A stretch of 64,000 bases of DNA from Castor canadensis (taxonomy: Eukaryota; Chordata; Mammalia; Rodentia; Castoridae), in NCBI RefSeq assembly GCF_047511655.1, contig NC_133390.1, positions 157,973,583 through 158,037,582 of the forward strand. Direction: 5' to 3'. Of this stretch, positions 23,180 through 34,955 are shown one piece after another; the stretch's first letter is position 1; each line of letters opens with the position of its first letter. The position numbers and the translations under genes were made by a program. Below the pieces are notes generated by a model that saw only the letters and a program-made list of their open reading frames with translations, did not search any database and was not told where the DNA came from.

Positions 23180-25271
23180 CCTGATCAAGGAAAATAAGCT
23201 CCAGCCTTATTTTCCTGGTTCTCCTGACCATGGAAACAGCCATCTGAACTACAGAAAAGGGATGGACTTACCACACTCAAGTAAATAAGACACCCCCACC
23301 CTACCAGAAAGAATGGAACATGCTCTCTCATTATCTAGGTGACACCAAAGTAACCTTAAAAAGACTATAATGGGAATATTCTTTCTCCTTCATTTGGGAA
23401 ATTGTGTGTTTGTCATCAGTGTTAACCCAAAGTACCTCCCCTTTAACTGTTGAGTTTGATGCATGTCTGATCCTCTTATGTCCCAACTCCAGCTCCAAGG
23501 ATACTCCCTTTATATGTGCCCCATTCTAGGACCCACAAAAAAGCCTGATATCTGTCCACGGTGAATGGATGTGGGATGGAACACTGGGTATAAGGGATAT
23601 ACTTCCCCCTTTTATGACAACCTAAGGACAAGACCCCAGGGCACTAGCAAGACTGATTTTCACCATCCAAAATGATCGTCTTTCAACAGACTGCAGTCAA
23701 ATTTACAGCTATTTTGGACATACCCCTCTCCTTCTTGCAAAGATAAACAGTGTGCCCCACTTAGATTAATCATGGAAAGCCTTTGGAGTATGACACAGGA
23801 ACCATCCATATTTCGTAAATACACTTTGGGTGGTGGGTGTCTTGGGAACAAACCCTTTAGGTGGTTTTGAACTCCGCCTAGCTCCCAAGATCTCAAAAGG
23901 GATACACAGTTATACCTCTGCTCTAGTGTTGCTTCCATGTTCATACAATAAACAAACTAACTATAGTTGAAGTTACAGATCTGAGACAGACTATAGCTAT
24001 TGAGACAGGGTATGGGAACCCTGATGCTTGGGTGGAATGGATAAAATATTTTGTCCATGCATTAAATAAAGTGATTGCTATGCATGTGCAGCAGGAAGAT
24101 CAGAGTTCAGCTTGTCCCATTCCCACTGGGACGGTCTTCTGATCCGAATTGCATAAATTGCATGAAAGCTCTGTTTCAGGATGCTAAGGCTTAGGGCAAT
24201 GAGTCCTGCTGAACCTTGCCACTGTTGTTCCTGGAGGTGAAGGATCCTGCAGGTCAGCCCCTGAGGACCATCAGACCACCTTCCCCAGTTTCTACTTAAC
24301 ACTTTGTGTCTTTAAGCAACAGGGAGTTGGATTGGTACCTATTGGAAATCTAATGGGATGCAGTGAAAGCTGGTCCTTTGATGAGCTCATGAATCAAACC
24401 ACACTCTTGGTGGCAAGAGCTGATGTTTGGTGGTATTGTGGAGAACCCTTACTTGAGACTCTTCCAAACAACTGGATGGGTACTTGCACTTTGGTGCAAT
24501 TGGCAATCCCTTTCACTCTAGCATTCAGATCCCAACCCCTGGCATGGGCTCATTACCACCTAAAAAGAAAAGGAGCTTGGGAGCCTCCCAAGTTCCTTTG
24601 ACCCACACATTTACATTGATGCAATCAGGGTGCCTAGGGGAGTCCTGAATGAATTCAAAGCCAGAAATCAAATAGTGGCAGGATTTGAATCATTATTATC
24701 CTGGTGGTCCACAATTAATAAAACCTTGATTGGATCAACTACATCTACTATAACCAACAGAGGTTTGTCAGTTATACCTGAGATGCCATTAACGGAATAG
24801 CAGAACAATTGGGTCCAACTAGCAAAATGGCTTGGGAAAATAGATTGGCATTAGACATGATATTAGCAGAAAAGGGTAGAGTTTGTGTGATGATTGGGAC
24901 TCTGTTGCATCTTCATTCCAAACAATACCGCCCCTGATGGGACCATCACTAAAGCATTACAAGGATTAACTCCTTTGGCAAATGAATTAGCTGAAAACTC
25001 AGGTATAGACAATCGCTTCACTAACCTCATGGAACAGTGGTTTGGAAAATGGAAGGGATTGATGACCTCAGTCTTGACCTCACTTGTCATAGTTTGTGGG
25101 GCCCGAACCCTAATAGGGCCATGTGTCCAAGGGCTAGTTCAACAACTAATAGAGACTGTGCTTACCAAGCAGTCACTTCTACCCTATCCCAATAGTGTAC
25201 TCCTTTTAGGTACCTCAGAGGTACACAGTAAATTATTGTTAACGGAATTTGAAGAAAAGAATTTGAAATAA
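23180..25271 (+). pseudogene. env: env remnant (older provirus)
   Basis: The surface part is badly decayed. Its C-terminal part is readable at 24332-24601 (A-R-A-D-V-W-W-Y-C-G). The transmembrane subunit follows from about 24610, with the segment A-R-N-Q-I-V-A-G-F near 24660, several stops, and then an open 125-codon stretch at 24894-25271. That stretch contains a Cys-Cys pair followed by P-N-N-T-A-P-D-G-T, an amphipathic region, and a hydrophobic anchor after W-K-G-L-M. The C-terminal frame ends right before the polypurine tract. A frame change immediately precedes the Cys pair. The env type differs from that of the younger provirus. Confidence 0.8.
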
Positions 25272-25284
25272 AAGAGGGGGGAAT
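25270..25284 (+). other. Polypurine tract (older provirus)
   Basis: The purine run aaaagaggggggaa directly precedes the TGTAAGG start of the 3' LTR. It is the plus-strand primer site in reverse transcription. Confidence 0.85.
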
Positions 25285-25353
25285 TGTAAGGAAAACAGTT
25301 TTTTCTAAGAGTATGTCACCATACACTTAGATTACTTATGGCAAATTAGATTG
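25285..25353 (+). repeat. 3' LTR stub of the older provirus
   Basis: Matches the first part of the 5' LTR ('tgtaaggaaaaca', 'cttagattactta', 'ttagattg') and then diverges abruptly. The CCAAT, TATA and U5 parts are not found downstream, so the LTR was truncated by deletion or recombination. Confidence 0.75.
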
Positions 25354-25860
25354 AGCCCTTGCCCTTTGCCTGATTTTGGACTGTAGTAGTAGTCACAGAG
25401 TGGCAGCAATGCAGGAGCAGCAAGTGGGAAGGAGGAAATAGATTTATTAGCAGGTACCAGTTGAAACTTAGTTCTAGAATTCTGTGGGGAAGACGGGAGG
25501 AAAGCTGAAGAGCAGCAGTCCTCTAGGCCAAGCCTGCAGAGGTGCTTTGAGTTCTTGGCAGTGGTTCAAAAGTTCTTTGGGTCTGTGCAGATGGGTTGGC
25601 TTCTTTGTCAAAATCCTGTTTGCTCCATGCAGTCTGTCCCTCCTGTGTTCTTTTTAAAAATGGAATTAATGGAATCTGTTCAAAATACCCCTGAAATGAA
25701 ATTACATTTTTAACACTAATTACCTTAATTAAAACTTGACAGCTGTAAACCTGGAATGGCAGATAGGCTAAGTACCCCATGCCTGTGACAAGCTCATTTA
25801 ACCCAGATAGAATGTTGTTCTGTTCTAGGCTTGGGAGAAAAAAAATTTTTTTTTTTTAAT
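25354..25860 (-). repeat. Possible antisense LTR next to the older provirus
   Basis: On the minus strand there is an AATAAA-bearing segment (around 25440-25460, antisense of 'tagatttattagcagg') in sequence of LTR-like composition, immediately abutting the truncated 3' LTR. No partner copy or clear TG...CA ends were seen, so this is tentative. Confidence 0.3.
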
Positions 25861-27955
25861 TCTTGTTTGCCCCATTAGTTTTTGGTCCCACAGATTCACC
25901 AAGCTAGATACCTGTAGTCTATAGGCTTACTCAAGACCCAGAATTTCTAAATGGAGAGGTCCTCTGTGCTTAGAGGTGATGTTCCTGATGATTCTTACCA
26001 CATACCTCTGGGTTTTCTCTTCAGTTGAGGTTGGATTGCAGCCTTTTCATCAGTGAAATTCCCTCCCTTGGGGAACCAAGAGAGTGAACTTATTAGAAGA
26101 CTGTCTGCTGGTTTAGGGCTAAATCTGGATCTAGGGTCAATTTATGGAAAGAGTTAAAGATACAGGTTGAGGTCAGGGCCAAGATGTTCTGAAAATAGAA
26201 GTCCTCTATACATATCTTCAGTTCCTTTAACTCAGCAGAGCCTAGAGCCACCTTGAAAGATGCCTTATCTTGACCCCTACCTACCTAATTACCTGGCTAA
26301 ACTCAAGAAACATGCTGTGAGGGGTGGGGTCAAACCCATGAAGCCAGCTGAAGGATCCATTGATGCTATGGGTCATCTCAGAATTCTGGTAGAACCAAAG
26401 AAGCCCATTAAGTTAGCAGGTACTGTGCTATGTTGAATTAAACACAGTCCTGCAAGGTTGAATTAAACAGTCTCTGTTCCTGAGAAGTTTAGATTTCTAG
26501 AAATTTAAAGTTGTGTGGAGTCAGTGGTAGGTGAGGGACAGTCATATATATGACAAATTACATAAGACAGAACAAACTTTATTCCTGCTTTCAAGAGCTC
26601 CTAGTAAATTAGGACAGGTAGGTGTGTGAAGAATTTGCTGTAATACGAACATATGGTAGATATGTTGGACAATTTTTTTTTCCAGGGAAGAGGCTGGTCA
26701 GGAAAAGTTGAGGAAGGATTAACTTCCACTGTGGCATTAGAGGCTTGTCCCTGAATAAGGGATATTCCTCTGCCAAAAGAGAAGGGCATAGCAGGTGTGA
26801 GGGAACAGCATGGCCAAAAGTAGGAGCTACCAGGTGACATCCTGATAAGATTTGAGTACAGTAATTGTATGTGGTCTGAAAGAGAAAAGAAATGTTAGAA
26901 CTAAGTCTAACGTATCAGGTCAGAAAAGGACACTAGATACACAGGCAAGATGTGATTTGTTTTTATTTAACCATGTGACCTTGGGCCAGTAACTTCCAGA
27001 AGTTAATATGGTGGGTAGAATAAAGAAACATCAGTCTGATGAGAACTGAGCTCAGACAGAGATCTCATTCTGCCTATCTCCCTTCCCCCCCAGCTTGTAA
27101 GTTTGAGGGCCCTCTAGTGGAAAAGACAAATGTTCTGGAAAATCTGGAACATAATTGAGTTGAGAAGTTGGGGATGGGTGGGTAGAGGGTTTAGATGACC
27201 CAAAGTTGCTGGAGCTGTAGGGGACGGACTCGTGATAGTTTTGAGAGCAGTCTACCCTTCCCTCCGTAACTGCTGACATTAATTGTGCTCAGATTGAACT
27301 TGTTTCTACCTTTCAACTGCCAGGACTCATGAGGCTTTCACAAAACCAAGGCTGGATTAATTCCTTCCTTAGCTATCTTTCCTAGCCAGAAATGTGTAAG
27401 TACCACTCGACATCCCCATGTGCCTCTCTACTACATTGAGCTCCCCCATGCCTCACTCCCCTTTTTCCTACAGCATAGTGTATCTGCCCTGTAGGATGGA
27501 AAAAAATACTAGGTAGGGAGACTACAGTGGTGGGTTCTAAGCTCATTTCTTACTGTGTGACCTCAGCCAATTTATTTCATATCTCTGACCCAGTACAGGT
27601 GACTTTAGCTGCTTTTTGGGATTTGGGATTTTTTTTTTCTTTTAAGGTATCAACTTCAGAGCACAGACTTTTGCCTTTTATCTTCTCCCCTCCCAAAATA
27701 GACCCCCCCCCTCCACAGTCTGGAGTATTAGTGTATGCTACATCATTTGTTTGAAATTACCTTTAACTGAAAGTAGTCCTATCTCTAGCTGTTCTTAATG
27801 TTGGCAAGGGCCCAGAAACTGGCAGTCGATCTGATTAATGGAGTAGAATAGACACTGGGGTCAGGTCCGGCTGACCCTAGAGTTTTAGTGAACATGTTAT
27901 TTCCAGGATGGGCACTGTGATTCAGCATAGGCAAACACTTGGCCCTGGGCATCAA
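25861..27955. other. Intron-like stretch, partly old repeat
   Basis: About 26460-26880 has the phrasing of the ancient repeat also seen at 4540-5500 ('agtgagggacagtcatatat'-like, 'gggaacagcatggccaaaag'). The remainder is unique. Nothing coding was seen. Confidence 0.35.
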
Positions 27956-27959
27956 AGAT

Positions 27960-28265
27960 ACAGTAGAAAGAAGGGCTAGACACTGATCTAGGCAATTTAT
28001 ATTTATTCTCACAACTCTGAGATAGTGATTTATCATCATTTTACAGACATGAGAGCCTTTAGAATTGATATTCTACCAAGTGACTAGGGACTAGACTCAT
28101 TGAGGTTACAGGGAAACTACGAGATATTCCTTGCTTCCAAGGTACAGAAGAGTGGTAGAAGAGACAGACAGGTAAACAGTGACCAAAGCACTAGGGTTAT
28201 CTAGTTTGGGTGGCAGAGCCAAGATTCAAACTCAGGTCTGCATTCTGTTTCTACCATATCATACT
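27960..28265 (+). repeat. MIR SINE (interrupted)
   Basis: 'tttatattctcacaactctg'-like wording near 27995, 'catcattttacagacatgag' at 28035 and 'gtggcagagccaagattcaa' near 28210 are MIR landmarks in order, with extra sequence between them. Confidence 0.6.
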
Positions 28266-28269
28266 CCCT

Positions 28270-31230
28270 TTTTTTTGTAGGTAGGTAGGTAGGAAGTAGT
28301 GAACTCAAGTGGAAGTCCTGGCTAGCAAGCAGTGTTTGGAGAATGGCCATTAGTGGGGAGGCTTGGTCTTGAATTCAAAGCTGAGTTTTAGTTCTATGGG
28401 TGCCTGAGGTCTAGAGCAGCTGACAAAGGCATTGGCTTTCAAATGGATCTGGGCCCATTTGTAGAATAAAGCACCCTTTTGTGTCCTTTAGAAGATGAAG
28501 CCTGGTGGTTAGCACTGAGTCAGGATATCCCCTATCCTGGGATACCACAAGAGCTCCATAGTCAGTCTGTGGTACAAAATAACAGGGAGGAAGGATAGAT
28601 ACTTAGGCCTTATGGGAAGGGAATAAGAGTTAAGACTAAGACTGTTTTAAATATTTTTTACCTGGAGTCACAATTAGTCTGACAACTGGATTTGAGCTGC
28701 CGAATCCCACCTGAAATAATTGAGCTAGGGTCAGGGAGAGGTAAGAGAAGGAACTTCAGAGGCTGACTGGAGCCAATCTTCAGGTTTAAAAAACAAACTT
28801 TGTTACATTTTCTAAATCATTCTAGTTTAAAATTTTTAACTATTTTCTTCTCAGCACAGCATTTGTAAAAGCTGGTGTTTTTCCTAGAGAACCTGTCTTC
28901 CATTTTCTCTGACCATAACCTACAGACCAAGGCTAACTCTGAGCTCTAGTATCTTTCAGTCTTCCTGCTTTACCTTGGGCCCTATTCTATGAAGCCTACA
29001 GTATGGGTTCAGTTTTTTCATCAGTGAACTAAAGGGAAGTAGCAGCCTAAGGTGTTCTTAGTGTTCTGTATTCAAGAGCTTCTTTATCTACCAGACCTGG
29101 TTCATTCTTAAGGATAATCTTGAGCCCTCCCCTGTCTATAGTCTTCACATTAACTGAGTTGGATCCATCTAAAATCCAGACCTTTTTTTTTTGCACAACC
29201 ATCTGCTTATTTTTAATTTTGGTGGTAAAATTGGCATCATCTCTCAGATTCTGGCCTTTCACCCCAGTCCTGGGTTTCTTGGACTGAATTCACATCTGCA
29301 GAGCATTGTCATTGCTTTTTAAATGCTGGTTCGAAAACTGATACATGAACTTAAAACTTGTAATTCTAGCCTCCCCACATTAAGGACACCTTCAAAGTCA
29401 CTCTGTATTGTAGGAAATCCCATTGATGTGGGAAGTACCCTGATTGGGAATAAAGAGGCTGCTTCTGGCCTTGCTACTGATTGCCCTCTGTGACTTTAGA
29501 CATAATCTCCTTTCAGTTCTGATCTGTCTCATCAGGGACAGAAAACTGTCTTCAACAGTCTCATTTGCATAGAGCACTGTCTGGCCCAAGCTTTGGTTTG
29601 TTGGTTACTGATTATAAAGCTTTAGATCCTCACTTCCAGCTCAAGGAGGGGGAAGGGGAGCCATCCAACTGTCTCATTAGCATGGAGAAAAGAAAACAGT
29701 AATTACTTGTGCCTCCCTTGATAATTTCTGCAGGGTTGGTTCTTCTACACAAAGAGTAGGGAATAACTGGAGATAGCTTCAGCTGAGAAAGGAGAAATAC
29801 CAGTAGTTCCCTGACTATGCAGAGGCAAGGATGATTGTCTTGCACATCTGTTGTACTCTTAGGACATTCCTCCAGGCAGCCTGGAAACTGCCTGGATTGA
29901 GTTTCATCTATTTATGGCATGCATTATGTTCTTACACATGGACATTGGTTGAAACTTGAGCCCTAATATTTCCTTTAGGGCCTCCTTTTGTGATAGGCTG
30001 GTTTCCTGGCACCTGTCTTTATTGGGGAGTAGGCTGGAGTTTAGCTCATCTATTTTGTGACCTGGCTACATTTTTATTATGTTATGAGGTCATCTTTTTA
30101 ACCCCCATGGCAACCCAGCTTGTTGGTTTATTATTCCAGTCACAAGAGTCAAGGTCAGGTTTCCTTGGAGTGGGAGGAGTCTGGTATAATTGAAAGACCA
30201 TGGGGTTGGAAAAGCAGTCCTCATGGAAGAGTTGAGGAAGTTTTGAAACAGAGCTTAGGGGCAGATGTACCAGAACTACAGCAAGTTGATTGGCAAGCTT
30301 GGCTTGTGGAACAAGGGCTGTTTGCTGTGTGTCAATCTATTACTCCCTGCATGTGAGCAGTTGTGAGCCCTTAAGTGCTGATTGTAGCAGAAGTGGGTCA
30401 GAGTAGGTCTCCTGTAGGGAGGGAACCTGGAACTGTTAGGCTATGATTATCTCCTGTGGTTGCTCACTCCTGCTTTGGTTGCCACTCTAGAGAACCCAAT
30501 GTCCCTTTTTCTCCACCTCCTGTAGGAAGATACACTCCAGCAACTTGTCTTTTAACCAGTCTTCCTGCAAATACTGGAGACTGTTTAAATACCCAGGGCT
30601 CTATAATGACATGCAATTTTTTAAAAAGTTCTTTTATAAATATAGGAGATGATTTCTTCTGTCAAAGTCTGCCTTCTTCTGCCTTCTTCTGCCTCCTTTC
30701 TTTTGTTCCAGGCCTGTTGCTTGATTCCCCATCCTTTGATGTTGAGGCCCCAGTCTTCCCAGAATTTCCTCTTTATATTGACTTCTCAGCTCCTTTACCC
30801 TAGCCTCCAGCTATCGATTCCTGGTTTTCCTGTGTTCTTGCAGAACTGGTTCTATTTTGGATAGAATACTCCAAAATAATAGCGTGACCCAAGGGAGGAA
30901 CATTTCTCTTCAGTCTAACTTGCACTTATCTGGGCACATTAATAGGGAGAAGGCATACCCACCCAGGACACAGAACATGCTGATTCTTGAAGAGGCATCC
31001 ATATCATTGTATAAGTTTTTTTGATTAGGTGTTTCATTCAGGCCAGGCCCGCTTGTTAGTAAAATACAGACCTTTAGGTGTTGTTACCCAATTTGATAAA
31101 AGTCCCTGGGAAGCTCTTACTGTAACAGTAGGCTGACAGCATCTTGGGAGGGCTTAGTATTGTCAAGTCCTACTGCAACTTGATGGTGTAGTTGCATTCC
31201 ATCCCTGCCCAACTTTGCCCCAGGTCTGCA
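28270..31230. other. Intron-like stretch, nothing recognised
   Basis: About 3 kb of unique-looking sequence with a short (gtag)n tract at 28280-28298 and a tctgcct repeat near 30668-30695. Short open frames lack coding character. Confidence 0.4.
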
Positions 31231-31238
31231 AAGTCAAG

Positions 31239-31286
31239 TACAAAATGGGAGAATTTGGTCCCCTAACTACAAAATGGGAGAATTTG
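31239..31286 (+). repeat. Two-copy 19-base direct repeat
   Basis: tacaaaatgggagaatttg occurs at 31239-31257 and again at 31268-31286, a small local tandem duplication. Confidence 0.85.
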
Positions 31287-31503
31287 ACATCCCTCCCCCA
31301 ATTTTGTTATTGGTGCCTACTTTGATATGCCAAGGACTCCTTTGGAGATAAAAAAGTACAGCACACTTAGTAGAAAGGACACTTTGGAGCAGACTTGGGA
31401 GTCCATTTTTTAAAATTTCTCTGAGACTCAGTTTCCTCCTCTGTAAGATGGGGTTAATTCTTGTGCCCTCAAAAGGTTATTAGGAGTAAATGAGAATAAT
31501 TAA

Positions 31504-31826
31504 TGTAAGGAAATATAGGCCCCAAAAGTGACCATGTGGAGAGGAGTGATCTGGCCAAGAGATTCTTTACTGTTGGATGGGAGAGGGAGAGAGCCAAGAG
31601 AGAGAAGCAGGAAGGGCAAGGGCTTAAATACCCCTCAGTGGGACTCAGTATGATCTGATTGGGTAGGATCTTATGGTTCATGCTGATTGGAGTTGGGGCA
31701 GAAGGAGGATTCAAGCTAGACTTGAGGCAGGACTGTGACCCTGGGAGGGCAGGCCTGTGACCCTGGAAAACAGAAGCTTAAGGGTGCAGTAAGAACTGAA
31801 ACCTATCAGCGCCATTATTGCCCACA
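31504..31826 (-). repeat. Solo LTR, antisense, with perfect ATTAA target-site duplication
   Basis: Begins TGTAAGG and ends CCCACA on the + strand, the required TG...CA form. It is flanked by perfect 5-base copies of attaa at 31499-31503 and 31827-31831. Read on the minus strand it has a TATA-type promoter (gggtatttaagccc, around 31622-31635) followed by a pyrimidine-rich leader and an AGTAAA-type poly(A) signal, the order of an LTR promoter. There is no internal retroviral sequence beside it, so it is the product of recombination between two LTRs. Confidence 0.85.
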
Positions 31827-32029
31827 ATTAAGGCATTGTATACAAGGCATGATACATAATAGGTAATAGCAAATTACATTTCTTTCCTTTCTTGTAGGAC
31901 TTTTTAATTGCTTCTGATTTTTCCTTTTATGGTACTTGAATATAATAACAACACCTATCACTGAGTATTCTGGGCTTTCAGGTAAGGGCTTTCCCATGCC
32001 ATCTATTTTTCATTTATGAAGCAGGAACC

Positions 32030-32165
32030 TTGTAAAACAAATGTAGTGAACTGAGGCACAGAGGATAAGTACCTTGCCAAAGTTTACAAAGCTAATGAAA
32101 CAAAGCTGAGATTTAAACCCAGGTATCTCTGAATTTAGAATCTGAGCTCTTTACCACTGAATTGG
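32030..32165 (+). repeat. MIR SINE fragment
   Basis: 'actgaggcacagaggataag', 'taccttgccaaagtttacaa' and 'gagatttaaacccaggtatc' are the 3' MIR landmarks. Confidence 0.8.
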
Positions 32166-32287
32166 TCATTACTGCCTGAGTAAAGTATGATTATTATTGG
32201 TTCTTTAGTTTCTGTCTACTTGCATCTGTTAGGATTTGTGTGTATATTATAGCCTTTAGCTTTGTCTAGACTTGATTGGTGACTATG

Positions 32288-32424
32288 TTTTTGGTTTTTG
32301 AGACAGGGTCTTATTATGTAGCCTAGGCTGGCTGGCCTGGAATAAGCTCTATAGCCCAAACTGGCCTCAAACTCGAAATACTCCTCCCCCAGCTGGGATT
32401 ACAGGTGTGGTGCTGCCTAGTCCT
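32288..32424 (-). repeat. B1-like SINE, antisense
   Basis: 'gagacagggtcttattatgt', 'ggcctcaaactcgaaatact' and 'ctgggattacaggtgtggtg' form an antisense B1-type 7SL-derived SINE with an internal partial duplication. Confidence 0.85.
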
Positions 32425-32629
32425 ATGCCTATCTTAATAAAGGTATGGACAGTGATGTTTTCTTCCACAGTGCTTCCTAATTCTTTCATTTATAGCAGAT
32501 GACTTTAACTGAAATGATGATATCATCTATTATAGAAGCTATTCCCTCATTTCTTCTTTACTGCTTCATGTCAAACCATAGATTTTAAGAGTTAACTTGT
32601 TTTTGTTAGTCTTGTTTGATCTTTCAGAA

Positions 32630-32775
32630 GAAAAGATGTGATCATCCTTGTTTTACAAATCTGAAAACTAAGGTCCAGGAAAGTGAAATAATTTGTTGAG
32701 AGTCACATAGTGAATTAGAGGCAGAATTGGAACTAGGCTTTAGTTTTTTCTGACTCTCAGGCTAGTGCACTCTAC
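32630..32775 (+). repeat. MIR SINE fragment
   Basis: 'catccttgttttacaaatct', 'aggtccaggaaagtgaaata' and 'agaggcagaattggaactag' are MIR 3' landmarks. Confidence 0.75.
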
Positions 32776-32779
32776 TAAT

Positions 32780-33885
32780 TTAGTAGGGAAAGATACATGT
32801 ATGTAATGTGCAGATCAGACCTAAAGAGAGATGAACGATACATCTAGACCTAGGACCTAGAGAGTTTGAAAGGAACCTTGCCTCTACCCACATTTTCATC
32901 CCATTTCACTTGTACACATTTGAAGAATTTAGCAAAAAGGGAGAAACACTCTCCTTTTAGGGTTTAGCGATCCTTTCATGCCAGGGAGCTCTGGGGAATG
33001 CTCCAGAGCAGTCAATATTCCTTATCCATAAGGAAGTAACCTTGGTAGAAAAGGAAGCAGTGATAGAGGAAGAATCTGCTTGTCTTGTGACCTTTGCAGG
33101 CTTTTGCGTAAACCAGGCTGGAATTGGCTGGAGAAGATAATAATGAGGACTGAGAACCTTTTTAAGTACTTCTCTTCACCTCCTGCTGACACATTAGATC
33201 TGAGATTTGGACAGGCAAGTTCCCTTCATTTAAAATTTATAAAAAGGACTTTCTAGTGCTTTTTAAAAACAAAACAAAACAAAATCCTTGGTTCAGGAAC
33301 TAGAAGAAAAAACAAAATAAACCACAAAAAACCCCTAAAACAATCCTGTTCCAAAATCTAGATCTGAGACATTTCAGTCCTGTCCACCTCCTTCCTTTTC
33401 CTTCTTTCCTTTAACCCCTTCTCTCTTTTCTTTGCTTCCTGCCAATTTCTCGTATCCTTTTCTCTTCTTACTTCTTCTGTAACTTATGAAAATAAGAATG
33501 GAAAAAGGATACTTTCAGCTGAACAGATCACTAGACATTTGGAAGTAATTCAGATTCTGAGGCTTCGAATTTGAACATGGAGCTTGAGGATTTGGGCCTT
33601 CTAGTCCTCAGAACAACAGCTGATGGGGCAGGTGCCCAAATACTCATATCATCTCCTACATGCCTGGCTTTGTGTTAGTGTTTGGACTGTTAGTAAGGCC
33701 CTAATCCTGTCTGCCATAAGATCACAGTATTATGGGAAGAATAGCAGCAGACAACATTCCCGTACCCCTCAAATCAAGTAATTGAATTTTGAGGTAGACT
33801 GAACTCTACAGTTTATTTGGTCCTGTTTTCACGTTGCTCTGTAATGAAGTAAAGCATACCATAAAGGAAGAGAAAGTCTTTGGAA
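32780..33885. other. Intron-like stretch, nothing recognised
   Basis: Unique AT-rich sequence with an A-rich run near 33280-33330. Nothing coding was seen. Confidence 0.4.
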
Positions 33886-33894
33886 AAAAAAAAA

Positions 33895-34085
33895 GAAAAA
33901 ACAGACCTAAGTTCAAATACTAGCTCTGCTATTTTCTGTTTGACCTTGAATGACAATTAACATCACCTATCTTCTGTTAGTTACTTTGTGAAATGGGCAT
34001 GCCATCATCTTCACAGAATATTCTAAAGATTAATAACTTAGCTCCTAGCCCAGTACCTGGGGCATAGTAGTAACTTTCTGTTACC
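33895..34085 (-). repeat. MIR SINE, antisense
   Basis: 'aagttcaaatactagctctg', 'tttgaccttgaatgacaatt', 'gtgaaatgggcatgccatca' and 'cccagtacctggggcatagt' are antisense MIR landmarks in order. Confidence 0.75.
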
Positions 34086-34089
34086 CTAC

Positions 34090-34574
34090 ATCAAGGCCTG
34101 GTTTAAATCATCATACCTTCTGTGAAGTTTCTGAGACCATCTCAGGTCAGACTGATTTCCTTGTCCACTTTTACAATACATAAAATTCTCTGAATTACTA
34201 GATCTTGCCTAATATTTTTAGTAGTCCTTTGTGGAAAGTCGATATAATACCACTATGGACTACATAGTGTCTAAGGATAAGGACTTTTTAATCATCTTTG
34301 AATTCTCAGTAATCATCAAATCTGCTGTAAGGCCAGTATCAATAAGTAGTTTTGGGCTGATTGGAGAGAAAGCTCATGGCAGTATTTTTCAGCTGAAAGG
34401 AGAAGTTATTAAAGACCTGATTGGGAGTCTCCCATCCTAACTCCCCTTTTCCTCACCTGTTATCACATTGATTCTCACAATACCCTGTATTGGCAGGGGA
34501 TCCCCATTATATGAAATGTATCCCCATTATATGTAGATGAGGCATCTGATACTTGGATTAGAATCTAGGTCTAT
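34090..34574. other. Intron-like stretch, possible L2/MIR debris
   Basis: A duplicated 'tccccattatatg' pair lies at about 34500-34530 within MIR-like wording. An L2-like pyrimidine-rich piece is possible at 34100-34260. Nothing coding was seen. Confidence 0.3.
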
Positions 34575-34955
34575 TGTTGGGAGATAAAGAGCCAGAGTAA
34601 GGTAAGAATAAGAGGAATTGTTAATGGTGCTGGTGCAGTCTGTGATCAGAAGACTTCCAAATCCATGGAGGGACAGGTGGGTGTAAAGGGAGTTTATTAA
34701 AAGTTAGAGAAGGGAAATACAGAAGGGAGCATGGTGGGAGGTGTATTCTGCAATCTAAGAGAACGTGATTTTCTTTTTCAGGTACTTTTAAAACCTACAC
34801 TAACCCATGGGTAGGGCAGAACCAGGTGATTCCCATCCAATAATGAATGAACGGGGAGGGGCATGGGCCATTCCCAGCCAGGTGAGGGTGGTCTGGGTCA
34901 TCCCTGGGCAACCTACATATGAGTCCCAAACTTTCCCTACTTCTGTCGTGCCTCA
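34575..34955 (-). repeat. LTR-like block, left copy (3' LTR if an element)
   Basis: Shares with 39256-39619 the runs gggtgtaaagggagtttatt, 'acctacactaacccatgggt' and 'gggcaacctacatatgagtc'. The antisense of 'agtttattaaaag' supplies AATAAA. Ends TG...CA are inferred from the shared block and the flanking purine run. Confidence 0.65.

Larger units (their letters stand above)
17428..25353 (+). mobile_element. Old class I (gamma-like) endogenous retrovirus, decayed, 3'-truncated
   Basis: A full retroviral order is visible: 5' LTR (17428-17843), primer binding site (17847-17864), gag (from 18405), pro-pol (about 19959-23110), env (about 23180-25271), polypurine tract (25270-25284) and the first 70 or so bases of a 3' LTR. 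The primer site pairs with proline tRNA, the usual choice for many class I elements. The gag start reads MGN and the gag/pro boundary keeps an in-frame UAG. All genes are broken by stops and frameshifts, so this is a non-coding fossil. It differs clearly from the provirus at 41790-48789 in LTR, gag and env, so it is a separate lineage and not a copy. Confidence 0.9.

Noticed and set aside
29047..29262. 71-codon minus-strand open frame as a processed pseudogene
   Set aside because: No parent protein recognised, no poly-A tail and no target duplication.
30456..30803. 115-codon open frame, sense strand
   Set aside because: Composition is that of pyrimidine-rich intron sequence, with no domain or splice context.
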